A stretch of DNA of 45,990 nt from Burkholderiaceae bacterium (GCA_019232795.1 JAFANH010000028.1:1-45990); one strand, 5' to 3'. Numbered from the stretch's first letter, positions 25,689 through 35,978 are shown. The notes: generated by a model not told the origin, from the sequence alone. Program-made: numbers and translations.

Positions 25689-26276
25689 ATGCAGATCACC
25701 GACACCGTTACCTTGAAAGGACCGCATGCCTCCCTGGAACCGCTGACCCAGGCCCATTGCACAGAATTGAAAGCGGCCGTGGACGATGGCGAAATCTGGC
25801 GGCTGTGGTACACCAACATACCGAAGCCGGAAAACATGGCGGCCGAAATCGACCGTCGGCGCGACATGCACGCCAAGGGCCAGTGGTTGCCGTTCGCGGT
25901 ACGGCGCTGCGACAACGGCGCCGTGTGCGGCATGACGAACTACATGAACATTGATGCTGTCAACCGGCGGGTCGAAATCGGCGCCACCTGGTATGCAGCC
26001 AGTGCACAACGCACTGCCGTCAATACCGAAGCGAAACTGCTGCTGCTCGCTCACGCCTTTGAGGCCTTGAAATGCATCGCGGTTGAATTCCGCACAAATT
26101 TCTTCAATTTCCCGTCGCGCGCGGCAATCGCCAGGCTCGGCGCCAAACAGGACGGCATCTTGCGCAACCACTTGCTGATGGAAGGCGGCGGTTATCGTGA
26201 TACGGTGGTATTCTCGATCATCGACTCGGAATGGCCGATGGTGAAACGCAACCTGCAGGCCAAACTGGCTCGTTGA
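25689..26276 (+). CDS. GNAT-family N-acetyltransferase (RimJ/RimL type)
   Basis: A 195-residue acetyltransferase: TLKGPHASLEPLTQAHCTELKAA, IWRLWYTNIPKPENMAAEI, LPFAVRRCDNGAVCGMTNYMNID, RRVEIGATWYAASAQRTAVNTEAKLLLLAHAFEALKCIAVEFRT and NFPSRAAIARLGAKQDGILRNH. The order fits Acetyltransf_3 enzymes, which use acetyl-CoA to modify protein N-termini or small amines; the substrate is not predictable. The start is 7 bases after the MoxR stop and the end 21 bases before the VWA gene, so it is embedded in the MoxR-VWA operon. Confidence 0.88.
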   Translation: MQITDTVTLKGPHASLEPLTQAHCTELKAAVDDGEIWRLWYTNIPKPENMAAEIDRRRDMHAKGQWLPFAVRRCDNGAVCGMTNYMNIDAVNRRVEIGATWYAASAQRTAVNTEAKLLLLAHAFEALKCIAVEFRTNFFNFPSRAAIARLGAKQDGILRNHLLMEGGGYRDTVVFSIIDSEWPMVKRNLQAKLAR

Positions 26277-26297
26277 ATGATTCGCTGAAGACCTGTC

Positions 26298-27467
26298 ATG
26301 CTGATCGACTTCTTCTTCACATTGAAAGACGCCAAGGTGCCGGTGTCGATCAAGGAATTCCTGATCCTGCTGGAAGCAATGCAAAAGCAGGTTACCAGCC
26401 CTTCTCTCGACGACTTCTACTACCTGTCGCGCACCACCCTGGTCAAGGACGAAGCGAATTACGACAAGTTCGACAAGGCCTTCGGCCAATATTTCCACGG
26501 CATCGAAGCGCTTTTCGAGAAGCAGGCGGAGTTACCGCTCGACTGGCTGGTCAAGCGCATGCAGCGAGAACTTACTCCGGAACAGATTGCCGCGCTGGAG
26601 AAGTTCGGCTATGACAAGCTGATGGACAGGCTCAAGGAATTGCTGGAAGAACAAAAAGAGCGCCACGAAGGCGGCAACAAGTGGATAGGCACCGGCGGCA
26701 CGTCGCCGTTCGGCAACGGCGGGGTCAACCCGGAAGGCGTACGCATTGGCGGATCAGGCGGCAACCGCAGCGCGGTTAAGGTGTGGGAAGCGCGCGCCTA
26801 TCGCGACTACGATACTGAACGCGAACTCGGCACGCGCAACATCAAGGTGGCGCTGCGCCGCTTGCGCAAGTTCGCGCGCCAGGGACACCCGGACGAGCTG
26901 GCGCTCGACGACACCATCCGCGCCACCGCCAGCAACGCCGGCTATCTCGACATCAAGATGCGGCCGGAACGCAAGAACAATATCAAGGTCCTGATGCTGT
27001 TCGACGTCGGCGGCACCATGGACGATCATATCGCCCGCACCGAAGAACTGTTTTCGGCAGCCAAGACCGAATTCAAGAACATGGAGTTCTACTACTTCCA
27101 CAACTGCGTCTATGACTTCTTGTGGAAGAACAACCGGCGCCGCAACGCAGAGCGCTACCCGACTTGGGACATCCTGCGCAAATACACACCCGACACCAAA
27201 GTGATCTTCGTCGGCGACGCCACCATGAGTCCCTACGAAATTCTGCAGCCGGGCGGTTCGGTCGAATACAACAACGAAGAGGCCGGAGCCGAATGGCTGC
27301 AACGCTTCACGCATACCTTCCCGAAACACATCTGGCTCAATCCCGAGCCGGAAGGCTTGTGGCAATACCGTCAGTCGATCTCCATCGTCCGCCAGCTGAT
27401 GAGCAACCGCATGTTCCCGGTAACCATCGAGGGCCTTGAGAGCGGCATGCGCTTGTTGAGTAAATAG
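26298..27467 (+). CDS. VWA-domain protein, CoxE-like
   Basis: A 389-residue soluble protein. The N-terminal helical half is MLIDFFFTLKDAKVPVSIKEFL, LLEAMQKQV, FDKAFGQYFHGI; a Gly-rich linker spans about residues 128-155. The C-terminal VWA-like domain has IKVLMLFDVGGTMDDHIARTEELFSAAKTEFKNMEFYYFHNCVYD and KVIFVGDATMSPYEIL. The MIDAS consensus DxSxS is here DVGGT, so the metal-ion site is probably altered. CoxE-like proteins work with MoxR-type ATPases (as CoxD/CoxE in carbon monoxide dehydrogenase maturation), and a MoxR gene is in this operon. No cox or other client gene is present, so the client is unknown. Confidence 0.88.
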   Translation: MLIDFFFTLKDAKVPVSIKEFLILLEAMQKQVTSPSLDDFYYLSRTTLVKDEANYDKFDKAFGQYFHGIEALFEKQAELPLDWLVKRMQRELTPEQIAALEKFGYDKLMDRLKELLEEQKERHEGGNKWIGTGGTSPFGNGGVNPEGVRIGGSGGNRSAVKVWEARAYRDYDTERELGTRNIKVALRRLRKFARQGHPDELALDDTIRATASNAGYLDIKMRPERKNNIKVLMLFDVGGTMDDHIARTEELFSAAKTEFKNMEFYYFHNCVYDFLWKNNRRRNAERYPTWDILRKYTPDTKVIFVGDATMSPYEILQPGGSVEYNNEEAGAEWLQRFTHTFPKHIWLNPEPEGLWQYRQSISIVRQLMSNRMFPVTIEGLESGMRLLSK

Positions 27468-27471
27468 CGCT

Positions 27472-27840
27472 CTAGTGCAGTTTTTTCTTCAGGTAGCTCA
27501 ATTCGCTGTGCGCATGCACGACCGACCTGCGCAGATTGTCGTCCACACCGACATTGGCGCGTAACGCGGTTTCGGCCTGCTCGCCGATCTGCTCCATGTT
27601 GTCGACATATTCCGCGACACGCGCAAAATTCTCGGTATCGAGCAAGGATTTCATTTCATCGGAATTGCGCTTCCACCGCATGACGCAATCCTTCAATTGC
27701 TGCGGCAGGGTGGCATCGGAGCGGCAACCGATTTCCGCCTCTTCTATTTCACGTTCTATTCGTGCAAATCGCTTCTTGATTTCGCGATGCTGTAGCATGA
27801 TGACGTCCTCTTCAAGATCAATGAAATCATCCGGAAACAT
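27472..27840 (-). CDS. Hypothetical coiled-coil protein
   Basis: A leftward frame starting at ATG 27840 (MFPDDFIDLEEDVIMLQHRE) gives 122 residues; a second ATG at 27798 (MLQHREIKKRFARIEREIEE) has a better GAGGA ribosome-binding site and would give 108. The sequence is charged and helical throughout (REIKKRFARIEREIEEAEIG, LLDTENFARVAEYVDNMEQIGEQAETALR), typical of a small coiled-coil protein, with no signal peptide or membrane segment. It converges on the VWA gene with only 4 bases between stops. I do not recognise the family. Confidence 0.6.
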   Translation of the reverse strand: MFPDDFIDLEEDVIMLQHREIKKRFARIEREIEEAEIGCRSDATLPQQLKDCVMRWKRNSDEMKSLLDTENFARVAEYVDNMEQIGEQAETALRANVGVDDNLRRSVVHAHSELSYLKKKLH

Positions 27841-27868
27841 CACTTCGCAGCGATAATTCCGGCCCTTA

Positions 27869-28026
27869 GTGGACTGTAACGCTCAAATCGGAGGCGAAGG
27901 GCATGCGGGCGCTGCACAGGGCAAGACGCGAAGCGCAGCAATAGCTAGCTATTGCGAGCATTTGCAACGCCGCCATGTGCGGTGCGTCGCGTGACAGGCG
28001 CTTCTGATTTGAGCGTTACAGTTCAC
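27869..28026. mobile_element. MITE-like palindromic element with terminal inverted repeats
   Basis: Terminal inverted repeats of 17 perfect bases, ACTGTAACGCTCAAATC (27873-27889) and its complement at 28006-28022, extend to 20 of 21 matches including GTGG/GTGA outside. In the centre is a perfect 18-base palindrome, GCAATAGCTAGCTATTGC (27938-27955), whose midpoint almost coincides with that of the repeats. The arms between pair imperfectly (GGGC..GCGGGC.CTGCACAGGGC on the left, similar on the right), so the whole 158 bases can fold as one hairpin. It has no coding frame, and its size fits a MITE or a REP-like sequence moved by a transposase elsewhere. Confidence 0.65.
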
Positions 28027-28195
28027 CAATTGGACGAAGGTGTTTTATTCGAGTTCCGATTCCTCGAGTGAAATTTTCTATGTCCGGCTGCGTGTCGTTA
28101 GGCTTCCCCCATTTGACCGGCGCCGACTTGCCGGATTGGAACATTGCCACGTCCCGAACAAGGACAGGCAAGTTTCCTTGCGGGACCAGGCAGGA

Positions 28196-28414
28196 TTACT
28201 TGCGAATACCAACCAGCGACAAGCGCAACTCTCCGCACTGGATGTAAATATCCTCGGGGATGCGAACGATCCCACCCTGTGCGCCGGCTTCCGTTTCTTC
28301 TTCAGTCTCTTGCAACACAGCTTCGTCGTCACCTTCCATAGAGGAAAATGACGCCAACTGCTTGCGTTGCGTCCAATGGTGCGTAAGGCGTGAGAACAAG
28401 CTGCTGTGACTCAT
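28196..28414 (-). CDS. Small acidic hypothetical protein
   Basis: A 72-residue leftward frame from ATG 28414 (MSHSSLFSRLTHHWTQRKQL), with GGAG about 9 bases upstream. The middle is very acidic (EGDDEAVLQETEEETEAG), and the end (GGIVRIPEDIYIQCGELRLSLVGIRK) looks like a short beta-hairpin. The opposite strand carries a frame of similar length without a ribosome-binding site, so this one is preferred. Family unknown. It lies between the MITE-like element and the BON protein gene, on the same strand as the latter. Confidence 0.4.
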   Translation of the reverse strand: MSHSSLFSRLTHHWTQRKQLASFSSMEGDDEAVLQETEEETEAGAQGGIVRIPEDIYIQCGELRLSLVGIRK

Positions 28415-28486
28415 GATGTCGGGCTCCAGTGAAAACACAGAAATCGATACCCACGTGCAAATACCTGGCAAAAACCGACCCGATGC

Positions 28487-28843
28487 TTACCCGGCCGGAA
28501 TGACCCGCAACGAATTTTTTATATCCCGCACATCCCGGATGGAAGCGACAACCTGCACCACGTGATCTTCAATTTCCACGCTGGGAACCGAACCGCTCAG
28601 GCTGACCACGCCATTCCTGGTATCAACAGAAATTCTGAGAATGGCAGTTTGCGGGTCTGCACGCAGGGCGGCTTGGACTTCACTGGCAATCATGATGTCA
28701 TCGACAATGGCGCCGGGATTCTGCGCGATCTTTACTTCTATACTTTGCAAATCAGGAGTTGGACCGGCATAAACAGCAACAGTTGCAGCAACAGATAAAA
28801 AACCTGCGACGCAGAGACAGTTATCCAATACCGAACTTCTCAT
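28487..28843 (-). CDS. Exported BON-domain protein
   Basis: A 118-residue protein with a hydrophobic N-terminal segment (DNCLCVAGFLSVAATVAVYA, probable signal peptide) and one BON domain at about residues 42-116: IVDDIMIASEVQAALRADPQTAILRISVDTRNGVVSLSGSVPSVEIEDHVVQVVASIRDVRDIKNSLRV. BON domains occur in osmotically inducible periplasmic proteins such as OsmY and bind phospholipid surfaces. It is divergent from the response regulator gene at 29258, so both may share control from the 414-base gap. A second BON protein is encoded at 32736. Confidence 0.87.
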   Translation of the reverse strand: MRSSVLDNCLCVAGFLSVAATVAVYAGPTPDLQSIEVKIAQNPGAIVDDIMIASEVQAALRADPQTAILRISVDTRNGVVSLSGSVPSVEIEDHVVQVVASIRDVRDIKNSLRVIPAG

Positions 28844-29257
28844 TGCTCAGCCTTCTCGGCAATCAAGGAAAGATGCGTTCCTCAACAACTCCAGCAAATC
28901 ACGTGCCAAGCCCAAAACACCATTGTCGAACAAGGATTTTCGGCGGCATGGGCAATGTCTTCCGGACTCAATTGAGAAGCAACCGGGCAAATGTGCCCGG
29001 CTTCTGTCGCTCGCAGGCGACGCTGTAGGGCGCTCGACCCGCAAACCGGCGAATTACCGGCATGCCTGCCTGTCGCCAGGGAGCGACATCAAGTTTTGAC
29101 TATGTTCTGCGAGGCATCCCGGCAAGCATCAAGTTAAACCTTTCGCGAAAATGCCGGTCTATCGCAAATCACATTCAAGAAATTTTTCTGCCCACGCATT
29201 TCTCCATTTTCATGGATATGTGCACGGCAGAAAGTCCGCCTCCGCATAGAGGGAAAC
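28844..29257. other. Intergenic region between BON protein and NarL-type regulator
   Basis: About 410 bases with no supported gene. A perfect hairpin CCGGGC (28983-28988) and GCCCGG (28995-29000) lies in the middle, without a T-run. The right half (29100-29230) is AT-richer and probably carries the promoter of the regulator operon, but no boxes are clear. Confidence 0.35.
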
Positions 29258-29890
29258 ATGATACGTGTTGCGATTTGTGACGACCATCAAATTGTGAGAG
29301 CCGGGTTCAAGCAATTTTTTTCCGAAACGACAGATATCGAGATCGTCGCGGAAGCTGCCAACGGCAAGGAAGCCCTGGATATCGCGCGCAGCGAAGTTTG
29401 CGACGTCATGCTGCTGGATATCAACATGCCCGGGCAAAATGGGGTCGACACCCTGCGCACCATCAAACAGGGTCAGCCTGAATTTCCCATCGTGATTCTC
29501 AGCATGTTTCCGCTACAGGACTACGCGGTCAACCTGTTGAAGATGGGCGCCAACGGCTACCTGAACAAGGAATGCGATGTCGAGGAGCTGGCCGAGGCCA
29601 TCCGTACGGTCGCCGCCGGGCACCGCTACGTCGGCAATGCCATGGGCGAAATCCTGGCGCAGAACGTCGAACAGCCGGCGGCGAACGCGGTGCATACCAC
29701 GCTTTCTGATCGGGAATTTCAAATCTTTCTGCACTTGGCAAAGGGAGAAACGGTATCGGACATCGCCAAATTCCTCTCGCTCAGCGTCAAGACTGTCAGT
29801 ACCTATCGCAGCAGGGTGATGGAAAAAATGGGATTGAGGACCAATAGCGATCTGACTTATTACGCCATCAAAAGCAAGCTGCTCGATTGA
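29258..29890 (+). CDS. NarL/FixJ-type response regulator
   Basis: A 210-residue DNA-binding regulator. The receiver domain (1-120) has acidic residues Asp8/Asp9 (ICDDHQIVRAGF), phospho-acceptor Asp54 (VMLLDINMPGQNG) and Lys104 (GYLNKE). The LuxR-type HTH (about 145-205) has LSDREFQIFLHLAKGETVSDIAKFLSLSVKTVSTYRSRVMEKMGL. It should activate or repress target promoters when phosphorylated by the kinase encoded 18 bases downstream. The start MIRVAICDDH at 29258 has AGAGGGAAAC before it. Likely targets are the envelope genes that follow or the divergent BON gene; this is inferred from position. Confidence 0.92.
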   Translation: MIRVAICDDHQIVRAGFKQFFSETTDIEIVAEAANGKEALDIARSEVCDVMLLDINMPGQNGVDTLRTIKQGQPEFPIVILSMFPLQDYAVNLLKMGANGYLNKECDVEELAEAIRTVAAGHRYVGNAMGEILAQNVEQPAANAVHTTLSDREFQIFLHLAKGETVSDIAKFLSLSVKTVSTYRSRVMEKMGLRTNSDLTYYAIKSKLLD

Positions 29891-29908
29891 AACGATGTTT
29901 CCTGCAAA

Positions 29909-31279
29909 ATGCGAATGAAAATGCACGAAAACGCATCCATGCCCTTCTATGTCACGCTGTTGTTTTCCCTCTGCCTCGCCATCCTGGGCACAACTGCAAT
30001 TTCCAGTTACCGCAATCTGGAGAGGCTCAAGCAAAACAATAGCGACATGGAGCGCAGCTGGCTGATCGAAGATCACCTGAAGAACATCAACCTGCTCATC
30101 ACCGACGCCGAGGACGGCGTACTTGGGTATTACATATCCGGTGATCAAGCCGCCTTGAATCCACTCAGGAATGCGCAGGACGATTTGAGTTCGGAATTCG
30201 CCTCCCTGGAAAGGCTGCTTGCCGGTAATTCCATCCAGCAGGCCCATTTGGCGCAGTTGCACGACTTGTTCAACCGCAGGATGGAAAAGCTGGAAGAACA
30301 CACGACGCGCCTCAGGCGCGGGGGATTGCGCGACGCCGTCGACATCGTCAAACGGCGCGAAGGTGCGGAAATCATGGATGAGGTCAGGCTGCTGGAAGTC
30401 ACGATGGAAAAAGACGAATTGGAATCGCTGGCAGCCAGCCGCAATCGCTTCTATGCGGAATTCGACCGTTCCCTCCTTGCCGGCTATCTGGCCAGCGGCT
30501 TCGCAATCTTGATCCTGGTTACGTATTACAGGTTGATACGCCAGCATCTGGAAAAGCGGCGCGTCGCCGAAGAAGTGCTCAAGCGTACCAATGAAAACCT
30601 GGAGACAGCCGTATCGCTGCGCACTGCAAAGCTGTCGATATTGACGCGGCACCTTCTCAGCCTGTCCGAGATCGAGAAAGCCAAACTGGCCCGCGAACTG
30701 CACGACGAAATGGGAGCCAACCTGACAGCGATCTGCATGGACGTATCCATCGTCACCGAAAAGCTTAAAAAGATCGATCCCTTGCTGGCAGGCCAGCTCG
30801 GCAAAACAAAACAGACCCTGCAAGAAACCGTGGATCTGAAACGGCGCATCATCGAAGATCTGCGGCCCAGCATGCTCGACACGCTGGGCTTGGCCGCATC
30901 GATTCGCACCCACTGTGAGAAGGTGGTGCGCGTTCCCGGCCTCGAATACGAAGAAGACATCGAAGAGGCCTTCGACGACATCCAGCCGGAATGGTCCATT
31001 GCCCTGTTTCGCATCGTGCAGGAATCGCTCAGCAACGTCATCAAATACGCCAAAGCCACGCGCGTTCGTATCGCCTTGAAACGCGAAGCAAAGGGATTGA
31101 AGTTGCGCATACTCGACAACGGTGTCGGCATCCGCCCTGAAGATATGGAAAAGGCGAAGTCGCACGGCCTGCTCGGCATGCGCGAACGGATTTTGCTTCT
31201 CGGCGGAAAATTTTCTGTCGGCCAAGGCATGGAAAAGCGTGGCACGTCGATCGACGTATTCCTGCCATATTCCGTTTAG
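29909..31279 (+). CDS. CHASE3-domain sensor histidine kinase, NarX/DegS type
   Basis: A 456-residue membrane kinase. TM1 lies at about residues 12-32 (FYVTLLFSLCLAILGTTAI), then a periplasmic helical CHASE3-like domain (LKNINLLITDAEDGVLGYYISGDQAAL), then TM2 near 190-212 (LLAGYLASGFAILILVTYY). A coiled coil leads to HisKA_3 with phospho-His265 in LARELHDEMGANLTAI, and an HATPase_c with LFRIVQESLSNVIKYAKA, LDNGVGI and GLLGMRERILLLGG. This kinase type pairs with LuxR-type receivers, and the partner gene is directly upstream. CHASE3 domains sense unknown extracytoplasmic signals. Three in-frame ATGs (29909, 29915, 29921) are possible starts. Confidence 0.92.
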   Translation: MRMKMHENASMPFYVTLLFSLCLAILGTTAISSYRNLERLKQNNSDMERSWLIEDHLKNINLLITDAEDGVLGYYISGDQAALNPLRNAQDDLSSEFASLERLLAGNSIQQAHLAQLHDLFNRRMEKLEEHTTRLRRGGLRDAVDIVKRREGAEIMDEVRLLEVTMEKDELESLAASRNRFYAEFDRSLLAGYLASGFAILILVTYYRLIRQHLEKRRVAEEVLKRTNENLETAVSLRTAKLSILTRHLLSLSEIEKAKLARELHDEMGANLTAICMDVSIVTEKLKKIDPLLAGQLGKTKQTLQETVDLKRRIIEDLRPSMLDTLGLAASIRTHCEKVVRVPGLEYEEDIEEAFDDIQPEWSIALFRIVQESLSNVIKYAKATRVRIALKREAKGLKLRILDNGVGIRPEDMEKAKSHGLLGMRERILLLGGKFSVGQGMEKRGTSIDVFLPYSV

Positions 31280-31447
31280 CTCTTCTCAAATTCCTACAAA
31301 CTCGCGTGGCATTGTCCTATACCGCCGGGCATCCCCAATTGCTACGCTATTACCAAGCACAAGGAATCTAGGCCATAGAGCGCCTTCAACGAGCGCCAGG
31401 CGTATTGAGTCCGGGTGTGAAGTCTTTGCAAAAAACCGGAGGCAAAC

Positions 31448-31837
31448 ATGGATAGCTTGCACGAACGAAAACTCATCATCGCGACAGCAGCAATGGGATT
31501 CGCGCTTTTGACCGCCGCCTGCTCGTCGCCGAAAGTTGCCAGGAATGACGTCGACACATCCACCAAATCCGTGGCGGAGGCGACCAATTCCGGCGCCCCG
31601 GAACTCGCGTCCGCCGAAATGAGTACGGCGCAGGAAAAGCTGGCGCAAGCCAACAAGGCGCTGGCGGACCACCATTACAAGGATGCGCAGGCGCTGGCGC
31701 AAGAGGCTCAGGTCGATGCCAAGACTGCGGAGGCCAAAGCCAATTCGATCAAGGCACAGCAAGCGGCGGCGGCATTGCAAGACGACATCCGGGCTTTGCG
31801 TGAGGAAATCGCGCGCAATGAAGCCGGCGGCCAATGA
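31448..31837 (+). CDS. DUF4398-like lipoprotein
   Basis: A 129-residue lipoprotein behind a good GGAGG ribosome-binding site. The lipobox LLTAAC gives a lipidated Cys at about residue 25. The mature part is a helical Ala/Lys/Gln-rich domain (ELASAEMSTAQEKLAQANKALADHHYKDAQALAQEAQVDAKTAEAKANS), matching the DUF4398 pattern, with a short coiled-coil end (DDIRALREEIARN). It is probably anchored in the outer membrane facing the periplasm. It lies 168 bases after the kinase gene, and the next gene repeats the same domain fused to OmpA. Biochemical role unknown. Confidence 0.85.
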   Translation: MDSLHERKLIIATAAMGFALLTAACSSPKVARNDVDTSTKSVAEATNSGAPELASAEMSTAQEKLAQANKALADHHYKDAQALAQEAQVDAKTAEAKANSIKAQQAAAALQDDIRALREEIARNEAGGQ

Positions 31838-31884
31838 CCGCGACAGCCGTCATACGGAACACTCTTCATTCGTAGGAGAGAATC

Positions 31885-32694
31885 ATGAAACAGTTACCTG
31901 CAAAAACCCTGATCCTGTCCTTGCTGCTGACTGCATGCAGCAGCGTACAGCAAGCCAACCCTGGCCTGGAAGATGCACGCGCCGCTTATAGCGCCGCCCA
32001 AAGCAATCCGCAAATTGCCGCGCTGGCGCCGGCGGAAATGCAGCAGGCCGGCGAAGCGCTCAACGCGGCCGACCTGGCTTGGCAGCATAAGGAAAAGCCC
32101 GACAAGGTCGATCAGTTGGCCCACATCGCAAAAGAGAAGGTCGTGATCGCCCAGGAAACGGCACAACGCAAGCAGGCAGAAAACGTCATTGCCAGCGCCG
32201 CCAAGGAGCGTGACCGAGTACAACTGGAAGAGCGCACCGCCGAAGCCGACCGGGCCAAGGCTCGCGCCGAACAGCTGCAAATACAACTCAAGGAACTGGA
32301 AGCCAAGAAGACCGATCACGGCATGGTTGTGACTTTGAATGACTTGCTGTTCAACGTCAACAAGGCCGAACTGAATCCGGGCGGCACACGCACCGTGCAA
32401 AAAGTGGCCGATATCCTGAAGCAAAACCCCGAACGCCATGTCCTGATCGAAGGCTTTACCGACAGCACGGGTTCAGTGAGCTACAACCAGCAATTGTCGG
32501 AACGGCGTGCCAATGCTGTGCGCCTGGCCCTGATCGACATGGGCGTGGGGCCCGAACGCATCGTGGCGCGCGGCAATGGACCGGAATTTCCGGTGGCCAC
32601 CAACAGTACCGCTGCCGGACGCCAAATGAACCGGCGTGTGGAGATCGTCTTTCCGGAAGAGAACAACAGTTCGCCCAGCGTATCGAAAAGCTGA
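31885..32694 (+). CDS. DUF4398-OmpA family lipoprotein
   Basis: A 269-residue lipoprotein. The lipobox is LLLTACSS (Cys at about 18). A DUF4398-like helical region follows (APAEMQQAGEALNAADLAWQHKEKPDKVDQLAHIAKEKVVIAQETAQRK), then a coiled coil to about residue 145. The C-terminal OmpA domain has TLNDLLFNVNKAELNPGGTRTVQKVADILKQNP, IEGFTDSTGSVSYNQQLSERRANAV and NRRVEIVF, with the peptidoglycan-binding residues (Asp, Arg) present. It should link the outer membrane to peptidoglycan. It follows the shorter DUF4398 lipoprotein by 47 bases and has a GGAGAG ribosome-binding site. Confidence 0.9.
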   Translation: MKQLPAKTLILSLLLTACSSVQQANPGLEDARAAYSAAQSNPQIAALAPAEMQQAGEALNAADLAWQHKEKPDKVDQLAHIAKEKVVIAQETAQRKQAENVIASAAKERDRVQLEERTAEADRAKARAEQLQIQLKELEAKKTDHGMVVTLNDLLFNVNKAELNPGGTRTVQKVADILKQNPERHVLIEGFTDSTGSVSYNQQLSERRANAVRLALIDMGVGPERIVARGNGPEFPVATNSTAAGRQMNRRVEIVFPEENNSSPSVSKS

Positions 32695-32735
32695 GGTAAT
32701 GGCCACTCAATTTGATTTCACGTAAGGAGATGAAA

Positions 32736-33137
32736 ATGAAACTGCTTCGTCAATCCACGATCGGCGCCCTTGTGTTGGCGGCCACCACCCTTGCCGCTTG
32801 CGGAGAAAAAGGGAGCGATACCCGCGAGGTCGCACAGAAAGGCGACCAGACCGCTCAAAACACATTGCAGCAAGCCGCCAACGAGGTCGGTAAAACCGAA
32901 AAATCTGCCATGGCGGCGATCGATGACGCCGCCATCACGGCCAAGGTCAAGGCAGCCATCGTGGCCGAACCTGCGTTGAACGGGACCGATATCAAGGTCA
33001 GTACCACCGACGGCGTAGTGACCTTGGTCGGCGTGGCCGAAGACCAGCAAAAAATCATCAAAGCCCAGCAGTTGGCCCAAACTGTGGACGGCGTCAAAAG
33101 CGTCAATAACGCGCTGGTAGTCAAAGCGCCGGCATGA
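32736..33137 (+). CDS. BON-domain lipoprotein
   Basis: From ATG 32736 with AAGGAG six bases upstream, 133 residues; ATG 32730 is inside the ribosome-binding region and less likely. The lipobox is TTLAACG (Cys at about 22). A helical linker (TQNTLQQAANEVGKTEKSAM-like) precedes one BON domain: IDDAAITAKVKAAIVAEPALNGTDIKVSTTDGVVTLVGVAEDQQKIIKAQQLAQTVDGVKSVNNALVV. It resembles OsmY-type stress proteins attached to a membrane by lipid. The BON domain is close in pattern to the one at 28487, so both may respond to the same regulator. Confidence 0.88.
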   Translation: MKLLRQSTIGALVLAATTLAACGEKGSDTREVAQKGDQTAQNTLQQAANEVGKTEKSAMAAIDDAAITAKVKAAIVAEPALNGTDIKVSTTDGVVTLVGVAEDQQKIIKAQQLAQTVDGVKSVNNALVVKAPA

Positions 33138-33206
33138 ACTAAGCTGTAGTTGCGCCACGATCGAATTCCCAGGCGAAGTCCCTGCTACAGCTGAAAGGAG
33201 AAGAAC

Positions 33207-33770
33207 ATGAACCAGCTGCGATATCCGCATCAAAAAATCTTTCTGATTGCCATCATGGCCCTGTCGCTCGTCGCATTGAGTGGCCAAGCCCGGGCGACGA
33301 CCGAGGCTGAACTGCGTTCCGAATCGGAAGCCGCGCTGCAAGCCCTGTATCGCACCAATCCCTTGGCGGAAAGCATTTCCCATACTGCCAAGGCGGTGTT
33401 GGTATTTCCGGACATAGTCAAGGCGGGTTTGGTGTTCGGTGGCAGCTACGGCGAAGGCGTGCTTTACAAGGACGGCAAATTCGACGGCTACTACAACACC
33501 GTTTCCGCGTCTTGGGGCTGGCAGGCCGGCGCCGAATCCTACGGCTACGTTCTATTCCTGATGAACGACAAAGCCGTGAAATACCTGGAGAAGACCAGAG
33601 GCTGGGAAATCGGCGTCGGCCCTGGCGTCGTCGTGGTCAATGAAGGCGTGGCCAAGAATTTATCCACCACCACGCTCAAGGACGATGCCTATGCCTTCGT
33701 GTTCGACCAGAAGGGCTTGATGGCTAGCCTCAGCATCGAGGGCACGAAGATTTCACGCCTGAAGCGCTAA
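33207..33770 (+). CDS. Exported SYLF-domain (YSC84-like) lipid-binding protein
   Basis: A 187-residue protein with a signal peptide (FLIAIMALSLVALSGQARA, cleavage about residue 30) and a SYLF domain: ALQALYRTNPLAESISHTAKAVLVFPDIVKAGLVFGGSYGEGVLY, GYYNTVSASWGWQAGAESYGYVLFLMNDKAVKYL, WEIGVGPGVVVVNEGVA and YAFVFDQKGLMASLSIEGTKI. SYLF domains bind phosphoinositides in eukaryotes; bacterial members are periplasmic with unknown ligand. It has an AAAGGAG ribosome-binding site and closes the envelope gene series. A terminator follows at 33892. Confidence 0.9.
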   Translation: MNQLRYPHQKIFLIAIMALSLVALSGQARATTEAELRSESEAALQALYRTNPLAESISHTAKAVLVFPDIVKAGLVFGGSYGEGVLYKDGKFDGYYNTVSASWGWQAGAESYGYVLFLMNDKAVKYLEKTRGWEIGVGPGVVVVNEGVAKNLSTTTLKDDAYAFVFDQKGLMASLSIEGTKISRLKR

Positions 33771-33891
33771 GCGTCCTCATTGTACTCAGTTCCCGCCGGA
33801 AAGAAGGGTCGACTATTAATATAATTGCATCAACAACATTCCCAATCCCTCGAACGTATCCGCCGTTCATTCACTCACTGTTGTTTTACTG

Positions 33892-33922
33892 TCGGCCCCT
33901 TTGCACCAAGGGGCCGATTTTT
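33892..33922 (+). terminator. Intrinsic terminator before parE
   Basis: A 10-bp stem TCGGCCCCTT (33892-33901) and AAGGGGCCGA (33908-33917) with a six-base loop, then TTTTT. It lies about 120 bases after the SYLF gene stop and separates the envelope operon from parE. Confidence 0.85.
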
Positions 33923-33971
33923 CATTAGAATGCAGACACTTTAAGCCTAGTCTGCATTTCGTCTGCAGTAG

Positions 33972-35978
<2,007 letters not shown>

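Noticed and set aside
28040..28351. A 103-codon plus-strand frame just right of the MITE-like element
   Set aside because: No ribosome-binding site, no recognisable pattern, and it opposes a better minus-strand frame.
29513..31225. A 570-codon minus-strand frame opposite the NarL-type regulator and its kinase
   Set aside because: It covers two well-supported genes, and its sequence is a typical antisense product of Asp/Leu-rich coding DNA.
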